A stretch of 5,807 nucleotides of DNA. Origin: Bifidobacteriaceae bacterium (lineage in GTDB: Bacteria; Actinomycetota; Actinomycetes; Actinomycetales; WQXJ01). The notes below the pieces were generated by a model. That model was given only the letters and a program-made list of their open reading frames with translations, made no database searches and had not been told where the DNA came from. How positions within the stretch are numbered: the first letter of the stretch is position 1; every line of letters starts with the position of its first letter. Below are positions 1 through 3,828 of the stretch, one piece after another. The stretch lies in contig JAISTN010000041.1 in NCBI GenBank assembly GCA_031272565.1, positions 1-5,807 on the forward strand, read 5' to 3'. The translations under genes and the position numbers were made by a program.

Positions 1-275
1 CCGCCTTCCTGGACGTGGTGGAAGATGGCGCAGTTCACGACCCCCAGCGGCAGGACTATCTGCGCCAGCACATTGCCGCCGTGGCCCAGGCCCGCGCCGC
101 CGGCGCTCCCGTTACCGGCTACTTCGCCTGGTCACTGATGGACAACTTCGAATGGGCCTGGGGCTACGACCGCCGCTTCGGCCTGATCTACGTCGACTAC
201 ACCACCCAGCAACGGATCTGGAAGGACACGGCCTACCTGTACCAGAAGCTGGCTCAGACGGGTTCACTCGACTGA
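1..275 (+). CDS. Glycoside hydrolase family 1 (beta-glucosidase-like), C-terminal fragment
   Basis: This is the last ~90 codons of a GH1 retaining beta-glycosidase; the frame is open from base 3 and stops with TGA at 273-275. GH1 enzymes are TIM barrels of about 450 residues that cleave beta-glucosides or related substrates, usually in the cytoplasm. The visible segment begins AFLDVVEDGAVHDPQRQDYL, which corresponds to the stretch just after the catalytic-nucleophile motif (T/I-E-N-G) of the family. The nucleophile itself therefore lies just outside the window. At about 117-180 is the family hallmark GYFAWSLMDNFEWAWGYD followed by RRFGL. In the family, the W of AWSL and the adjacent E-W of FEW line the glycone subsite, and all are present. 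A typical final helix (KDTAYLYQKLAQ) precedes the stop, so the C-terminus looks intact. The exact substrate cannot be told from this part. Confidence 0.93.
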   Translation, partial: AFLDVVEDGAVHDPQRQDYLRQHIAAVAQARAAGAPVTGYFAWSLMDNFEWAWGYDRRFGLIYVDYTTQQRIWKDTAYLYQKLAQTGSLD

Positions 276-446
276 CTTGGGGCCGGGGCCGGCCGAGTGG
301 TACCCGCAGCGGCCCCCGGCTTCAGCTTGGATGGCAGCCAGGCGGGTTGCCCAAGCGGCAACAGCGCCTGCCCGATGCCGCCCCCGCCAACTCCGCCTAC
401 CCCGGCCCCACCGCCGCCCCACCGCCGCCCCGGCGGCGGTGGGACA
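276..446. other. GC-rich intergenic spacer between GH1 gene and tetR
   Basis: These 171 bases are extremely C-rich in the second half, with repeated CACCGCCGCCCC units at about 409-430. No convincing promoter hexamers were seen. The tetR frame stays open upstream to 297, but the translated stretch is a Pro-rich low-complexity run that does not resemble a TetR N-terminus, so I treat it as non-coding. The only distinct structures are the hairpin listed separately at 418-443 and a short stretch (296-315) resembling the leader of the downstream paralogs. Confidence 0.6.
418..443 (+). other. Strong GC-rich hairpin immediately before the tetR start
   Basis: CCCACCGCCGCC (418-429) is perfectly complementary to GGCGGCGGTGGG (432-443), giving 11 realistic base pairs with a 4-base loop. 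It ends three bases before the first possible ATG of tetR (447) and covers the position where a Shine-Dalgarno would lie. No T-tract follows, so it is not a standard intrinsic terminator. It might end GH1 transcription, hinder translation from the 447 start, or, as DNA, serve as a palindromic site. The role is inferred; the complementarity is seen. Confidence 0.5.
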
Positions 447-1088
447 ATGGACGGCATGGCGCGCAACAAGTCCCAGGGCCGGCCCCGCATGTCCGGCCAC
501 GAACGCCGGGAGCAGTTGGTGTCCGTGGCCCGCGCGCTGTTCGCCGAGAAGGGCTTTGAACCCACCTCGGTTGAGGAAATCGCCGCCCGGGCCGAGGTTT
601 CCAAACCGGTGGTCTATGAGCATTTTGGCGGCAAGGAAGGCATCTACGCCGTGGTGGTGGACCGCGAGGTGGAAGCCCTGTCCGCCCGCCTCACCACCTC
701 GCTGCACTCCGGCGGCCACCCCCGGCGGATCGTGGAACGCACCGCCCTGGCCCTGCTGGACTACATCGAGGACAACGAGGACGGCTTTCGCATCCTGGTG
801 CGTGATTCACCGGTGGCCCAGGCCACCGGTCCGTTCAGTTCCATGCTGGGCGACATTGCCGGCCGGGTGGAAGACCTGCTGCGGGATGAGTTTGCGGTGA
901 GGCAGCTTGACCCGGGCACCGCCACCTTGTACGCCCAGATGCTGGTGGGCATGATCGCCTTCACCGGCCAGTGGTGGCTGGAGGAACGCGTGCCGGCCAA
1001 AGAAGAGGTCGCGGCGCACCTGACCAACCTGGCTTGGAACGGGCTGCGGGGCATGGTGCGCGACCCGAAAATCAAGGGCACCGACTAA
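447..1088 (+). CDS. TetR/AcrR-family transcriptional regulator
   Basis: A 213-residue protein, normal length for TetR repressors, which act as dimers with an N-terminal helix-turn-helix and a C-terminal ligand and dimer domain. The helix-turn-helix is clear at residues ~22-65: EQLVSVARALFAEKGFEPTS, then VEEIAARAEVSKPVVYEHFG. The C-terminal part contains ALLDYIEDNEDGFRILVRDS, then PVAQATGP and, later, LVGMIAFTGQWWLEE and LTNLAWNGL. From memory this core is typical of a TetR subgroup found in many actinobacteria, including mycobacteria; its ligand is unknown to me. The start is uncertain. ATG 447 has GGTGGG only three bases upstream, ATG 456 gives MARNKSQGRPR with a poor RBS, and ATG 489 has AGGG ten bases upstream. 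The basic tail before the helix-turn-helix favours 447 or 456. No operator or divergent target gene is visible. Confidence 0.9.
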   Translation: MDGMARNKSQGRPRMSGHERREQLVSVARALFAEKGFEPTSVEEIAARAEVSKPVVYEHFGGKEGIYAVVVDREVEALSARLTTSLHSGGHPRRIVERTALALLDYIEDNEDGFRILVRDSPVAQATGPFSSMLGDIAGRVEDLLRDEFAVRQLDPGTATLYAQMLVGMIAFTGQWWLEERVPAKEEVAAHLTNLAWNGLRGMVRDPKIKGTD

Positions 1089-1145
1089 GCCCGGATCCAC
1101 CGATTCTCGGCGCAGTGAGCAGCCCCATCTGGGCCCGCTGGCGGC

Positions 1146-1176
1146 GTTGGCGGCGCTCAGCAGGCCTCCAGCCAAC
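1146..1176 (+). terminator. Possible hairpin terminator after tetR
   Basis: GTTGGC (1146-1151) pairs with GCCAAC (1171-1176), and GGC (1152-1154) can pair with GCC (1164-1166) inside, leaving a short unpaired stretch. It lies 58 bases after the tetR stop. There is no T-tract directly behind it, so it would be a non-canonical terminator at best. TTTT occurs only at 1209-1212, after a weaker element shared with the downstream repeat. Confidence 0.28.
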
Positions 1177-1239
1177 CACACAGCCGCGCAGCCGCCAATC
1201 GCTTTCGGTTTTCACCCCCGGCTTGGCCCAGTTTGGGGT

Positions 1240-1275
1240 CGCGCCTTGGGGTAACGTTCGCCTAGAGTGGAGGCA
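1240..1275 (+). promoter_or_regulatory. Probable promoter of secreted-protein gene 1 (TAGAGT -10-like)
   Basis: TAGAGT at 1263-1268 resembles an actinobacterial -10 hexamer and is preserved in the second unit at the same place relative to the leader hairpins. A block GGGGTARCGTTCRCC just before it is also conserved. No good -35 is seen at 16-19 bases; a conserved TTGGGG (1233-1238) lies 24 bases upstream, which is too far for a standard -35. A start site near 1274-1276 would give a leader of about 120 bases. An activator-dependent or alternative-sigma promoter is possible. Confidence 0.4.
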
Positions 1276-1289
1276 CCTAGTAATAAGTA

Positions 1290-1395
1290 GTACCCGCAAC
1301 GGTCCGCGAGTACCACCGGCTTGGCCCGCGCCCAGCCGCAAGGTGTTTGTCTTCCCCCGCCCGGTGGCGGGTTCGCCCCCACGGAAGGCCTCACC
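1290..1395 (+). promoter_or_regulatory. Structured 5' leader (candidate cis-regulatory RNA), copy 1
   Basis: Three consecutive structures can be drawn. Hairpin 1 pairs GTACCCGC (1290-1297) with GCGAGTAC (1306-1313), with one C-A mismatch and loop AACGGTCC. After CAC, hairpin 2 pairs CGGCTTGG (1317-1324) with CCCAGCCG (1331-1338), with one T-C mismatch and loop CCCGCG. Hairpin 3 pairs CCCGCC (1356-1361) with GGCGGG (1366-1371), loop CGGT. Around it CTTCC (1351-1355) can pair with GGAAG (1383-1387) of the ribosome-binding site. Hairpins 1 and 2 each show one compensatory change against copy 2, which supports RNA folding. I recognise no known riboswitch or leader class. The effector is unknown. 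Confidence 0.55.
1383..1388 (+). promoter_or_regulatory. Shine-Dalgarno GGAAGG deciding the start of gene 1
   Basis: GGAAGG lies 7 bases before ATG 1396. It fixes the start there and not at the upstream in-frame codon at 1321, and the same site and spacing occur in unit 2. It may be sequestered by CTTCC at 1351-1355. Confidence 0.85.
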
Positions 1396-3609
1396 ATGAG
1401 TCTCGCCCCCACCCGCCGCCTCGTCTCCCTCGCCTTAGCCGCCATCACCACCGCCGGGTTGGTCATGTCCACCACCATCGCCGCCGGCGCGGCGGAGGAA
1501 CCTAGCCCAGAACCCACCCCCGCTGTCACCGCCGGCGACAGCGGCGACCAGGCCCAGCCGGCCCCCGAGCCAGCCCCCGCGCCGGACACCGACGCGGCAG
1601 CGGCAGAGCCTGTCGAGTTGGTCCTTCAACCGGTCGCGGCCAGCGCTGTACCGATGGCCCAGGCCGTGAGCCAGGCCACGGTAGACCCAGGCCCGCAGCC
1701 CAGCCTGGACGCGGACTGCGGCTCCTCGCTGACCAACTACTGCGACTGGTTGTTCGAGGGTTCGGACACCAACACGGTGGCCGGCGACATGAACTCCAAC
1801 AGCGACTCTGACTGGTACAAGTTCACCGCCTCCAATACCGCCACCTGGACGTTCGAATCCGGTACCGACATTGCGAGCCTGGACCTGCGGGGGCGCCTGC
1901 TCAATGCCAACGGCACCGAACTGATCAAGGACGACAATTCCGGCCCCGGCTTGGATTTCAGTTTCAGCTACGCCCTCGCGGGCGGCGCCATCTATTACCT
2001 GGAGGTGGGCACCAACAGCGGGCCAGGTTTGTCCGTCATGCCCTACGTGGTCTATGCCTGGCGGCCTTGGGGGGACATCTGTAGCGCCAACACCAGCACC
2101 ACTTGCAGCATCGCCCTGACCAGCACCACCACCAGTGCGGTCATCACCAATCACCTGGAAACCAAGGCCGATGTCGACTGGTACAAGTTCACCACCACGG
2201 TGGCCGGCGTCCACATCTTCGAAGAGTTTGGCAGCGGGCCGGAGACCGACACGGTGGGCCGGCTGCTGAGCGCCTCCGGCGCCGAGTTGGCGACGAACGA
2301 CAACTCGGGGTGGGGGAACCACTCGTTCCACCTGGCCTACCACACCGCCGCCAACACCACCTACTACCTCGAAATCAAGAACGACTCGGCCGCCGCGGAG
2401 ACCGTCAGCCCCTACACGTTGCGCGTCAAGCGCCAGGCCACCGACGATTGCGGTGAGACGTACGCCAGTCACTGTGGCCCTGTCGCCGTGTCCGCCACAC
2501 CGGTGACCTTCAATAACCGACTGGAGGACTTCGGGATCCTGGACTTCGATTGGTTCGAACTGACCGCCCAGGACGCCGGCACCTACACTTTCGAAGGTGC
2601 CACGGACCCGTCCCTTGAGGCCGATCTGCGCGGCTACCTTTGGGACGCCCAGGGTGTGCTGTGGACGGGGGGCGGCGGCCCCAACCTGGGGCCTGACTTC
2701 AGTTTCAGTTTCACCCTGAATGCGGGCGAGAAGTACTACCTCGAAGTGATGTCGCCCGGCGGCCAAGGCGAGATCCTGAAGCCATACAGTGTCACCGTGA
2801 CTCTCACCCGGTCCACAACAGCGCCGGTGATCGACCAGGTGACGCTGGCCGGCGGAGCCTACGTGGGTGGCCGTCTGACCGCCACCGTCAGCGGACGCGA
2901 CTTGGCCGGAGCCACCCTGACCTACCAATGGTTCCGCGGTACCACACTAATCAGCGGGGTCACCGGCCCCACCTACACCGTGCAGGCGGCCGATGCCGGG
3001 CGCGACCTGGTGGTCAAAGTCACGGCCTCCCGCACCGGTCAGCCGTCCTCCACCAAGTACTCCAACCACGTGCTCATCTTTGGCATCGCCTCGGCGACGA
3101 TCAAAGGCACGGCGGCCGAAGGCAACAGGCTGGCCTCCGCGGTGGTGTACCAGCCGCCCGGGGCCACCTTGACCTACCAGTGGTACCGCGGCACCAGCGC
3201 GATCTCTGGGGCCAGGAACCCCACCTACGACCTGGTCAACGCCGATGCCGGCCAGGACATTGTGCTGAAGGTGACCTTGACCCAGACGGGCTTGGCCTCT
3301 GCGGTCAAGTATTCCAACCACGTGTTGGTGTTGGGGGCGTCATCGGCCACGCTGTCCGGCAGCGGCCAGCCCGGCACGGTGCTGACCGTGACAGCGCCCT
3401 ACCAGCCGGCCGACGCCACCGTGACCTACACCTGGTTCCGGGCCGGCCGGACCATCCCCGGGGTGACGACCACAACTTACACTGTGGCCACGACCGATCA
3501 GGGTGCCGATTTGGTGGTCAAGGTGACCGTCTCCAAGGCCGGGCTGGGCCAGTCGGTCAAGTACACCAACCACATGACGCTGCCCTGCCCCACGACCTGC
3601 TACTACTGA
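1396..3609 (+). CDS. Secreted protein with three PPC-like domains and three Ig-like repeats
   Basis: A 737-residue exported protein of unknown function. Residues 1-33 are a signal peptide: MSLAPTRR, a hydrophobic core, and an A-G-A type cleavage site around residue 32-33. Residues ~34-105 are an acidic, Pro/Ala-rich linker. Three modules resembling bacterial pre-peptidase C-terminal (PPC) beta domains follow, each opened by a C-X7-C pair: C108 with DWYKF at 139; C229 with DWYKF at 261; C352 with DFDWFEL at 384. Each carries an ..LRG.L/GRLL..G.EL....NSG-like turn and a YYLEV/YYLEI strand. Residues ~476-563, 564-647 and 648-737 are three Ig-like repeats of the form TYQW(F/Y)RGT..ISG....TY...ADAG.D.V.KVT....KYSNHV. 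The protein ends PCPTTCYY with a CX3C pair. No catalytic domain, LPXTG motif or C-terminal membrane segment is seen, so it is probably released or held non-covalently. A binding or adhesion role is inferred only. Confidence 0.9.
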   Translation: MSLAPTRRLVSLALAAITTAGLVMSTTIAAGAAEEPSPEPTPAVTAGDSGDQAQPAPEPAPAPDTDAAAAEPVELVLQPVAASAVPMAQAVSQATVDPGPQPSLDADCGSSLTNYCDWLFEGSDTNTVAGDMNSNSDSDWYKFTASNTATWTFESGTDIASLDLRGRLLNANGTELIKDDNSGPGLDFSFSYALAGGAIYYLEVGTNSGPGLSVMPYVVYAWRPWGDICSANTSTTCSIALTSTTTSAVITNHLETKADVDWYKFTTTVAGVHIFEEFGSGPETDTVGRLLSASGAELATNDNSGWGNHSFHLAYHTAANTTYYLEIKNDSAAAETVSPYTLRVKRQATDDCGETYASHCGPVAVSATPVTFNNRLEDFGILDFDWFELTAQDAGTYTFEGATDPSLEADLRGYLWDAQGVLWTGGGGPNLGPDFSFSFTLNAGEKYYLEVMSPGGQGEILKPYSVTVTLTRSTTAPVIDQVTLAGGAYVGGRLTATVSGRDLAGATLTYQWFRGTTLISGVTGPTYTVQAADAGRDLVVKVTASRTGQPSSTKYSNHVLIFGIASATIKGTAAEGNRLASAVVYQPPGATLTYQWYRGTSAISGARNPTYDLVNADAGQDIVLKVTLTQTGLASAVKYSNHVLVLGASSATLSGSGQPGTVLTVTAPYQPADATVTYTWFRAGRTIPGVTTTTYTVATTDQGADLVVKVTVSKAGLGQSVKYTNHMTLPCPTTCYY

Positions 3610-3616
3610 CCCGCTG

Positions 3617-3650
3617 GGCGGCCGCGCAGCCGCCAATCACTTGCGGTTTT
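3617..3650 (+). terminator. Probable terminator of secreted-protein gene 1
   Basis: GGCGGC (3617-3622) pairs perfectly with GCCGCC (3629-3634) across a 6-base loop, starting 8 bases after the stop codon. An overlapping alternative, CCGC (3630-3633) with GCGG (3643-3646), is followed directly by TTTT (3647-3650), which is closer to an intrinsic terminator. The second alternative exists only in weakened form in unit 1 (CCG 1192-1194 with CGG 1206-1208, then TTTT). Confidence 0.45.
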
Positions 3651-3676
3651 CAGCCCAATTCGTGCCGGGTTGGGGT

Positions 3677-3712
3677 GGCGCCGCGGGGTAGCGTTCACCT
3701 AGAGTGGAAGCA
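3677..3712 (+). promoter_or_regulatory. Probable promoter of secreted-protein gene 2 (TAGAGT -10-like)
   Basis: TAGAGT at 3700-3705, preceded by GGGGTAGCGTTCACC, matches the block in unit 1, while the 20 or so bases after it (before the first hairpin) have diverged. That contrast favours function for the block. TTGGGG (3670-3675) again lies 24 bases upstream. This indicates that gene 2 is transcribed independently and not only by read-through from gene 1. Confidence 0.4.
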
Positions 3713-3724
3713 CCCAAACAAATA

Positions 3725-3828
3725 GTGCCCGCAACGGTCCGCGAGCACCACCGGCCTGGCCAACGCCGGGCCGTCAGTGTTGTCTTCCCCCGCCCCGTCG
3801 CGGGTTCGCCCCCACGGAAGGCCTCACC
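3725..3828 (+). promoter_or_regulatory. Structured 5' leader (candidate cis-regulatory RNA), copy 2
   Basis: Hairpin 1: GTGCCCGC (3725-3732) with GCGAGCAC (3741-3748), same loop AACGGTCC and same C-A mismatch; the third pair is G-C here where copy 1 has A-T. Hairpin 2: CGGCCTGG (3752-3759) with CCGGGCCG (3766-3773), loop CCAACG; the fifth pair is C-G here where copy 1 has T-A, and the sixth is a T-G wobble where copy 1 has a T-C mismatch. The CAC spacer between them is kept. Hairpin 3 is shorter here, CCCGC (3789-3793) with GCGGG (3800-3804). CTTCC (3784-3788) can again pair with GGAAG (3816-3820). Confidence 0.55.
3816..3821 (+). promoter_or_regulatory. Shine-Dalgarno GGAAGG deciding the start of gene 2
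   Basis: GGAAGG lies 7 bases before ATG 3829, identical in sequence and spacing to gene 1. It supports this start and the intact state of the second copy. Confidence 0.85.

Larger units (their letters stand above)
1183..3620 (+). repeat. Tandem duplication, unit 1 (upstream region plus secreted-protein gene)
   Basis: The sequence from GCCGCGCAGCCGCCAATC (1183-1200) onward recurs from the same 18 bases at 3621-3638, and similarity continues through the upstream region and the whole gene. The distance from this left end to the ATG is 213 bases here and 208 in unit 2. The stop codon of the first gene lies 11 bases before unit 2 begins, so the units are essentially abutting, direct and about 2.44 kb long. 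Divergence is substantial but uneven, so the duplication is not very recent, or it has been partly homogenised. Confidence 0.88.

Noticed and set aside
297..446. N-terminal extension of the TetR protein from the in-frame GTG at 297
   Set aside because: The extension is a low-complexity Pro/Ala run covering the intergenic C-rich repeats, unlike TetR N-termini, and it would give an over-long protein.
1089..1182. Small gene or RNA gene between tetR and the first repeat unit
   Set aside because: No start with a ribosome-binding site, no tRNA-like cloverleaf and no conservation with unit 2 was seen. Only the weak terminator-like hairpin stands out.
1290..1338. Cobalamin riboswitch, suggested by CCCGCAACGGT
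   Set aside because: Only this short string is reminiscent. The other conserved parts, including a B12-box-like segment and the GGGAA...GGT region, are absent, and the leader is too short.
1396..1494. Twin-arginine (Tat) export signal, because of TRRLVS
   Set aside because: The motif lacks the usual F-L-K part, and the paralog has HRRLVS. A Sec signal peptide is the simpler reading, though Tat is not fully excluded.
1435..2928. Long reverse-strand open frame of 497 codons opposite secreted gene 1 (and a similar one at 3868-4854)
   Set aside because: These are antisense shadows produced by GC-biased third positions. The translation is Gly/Val/Arg-rich with no recognisable domain, and it mirrors the duplicated coding sequence.
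2928..3725. Forward open frame of 265 codons in another frame across the Ig repeats
   Set aside because: It overlaps a well-supported gene, gives a His/Arg/Gly-rich product with no family resemblance, and has no equivalent start context.
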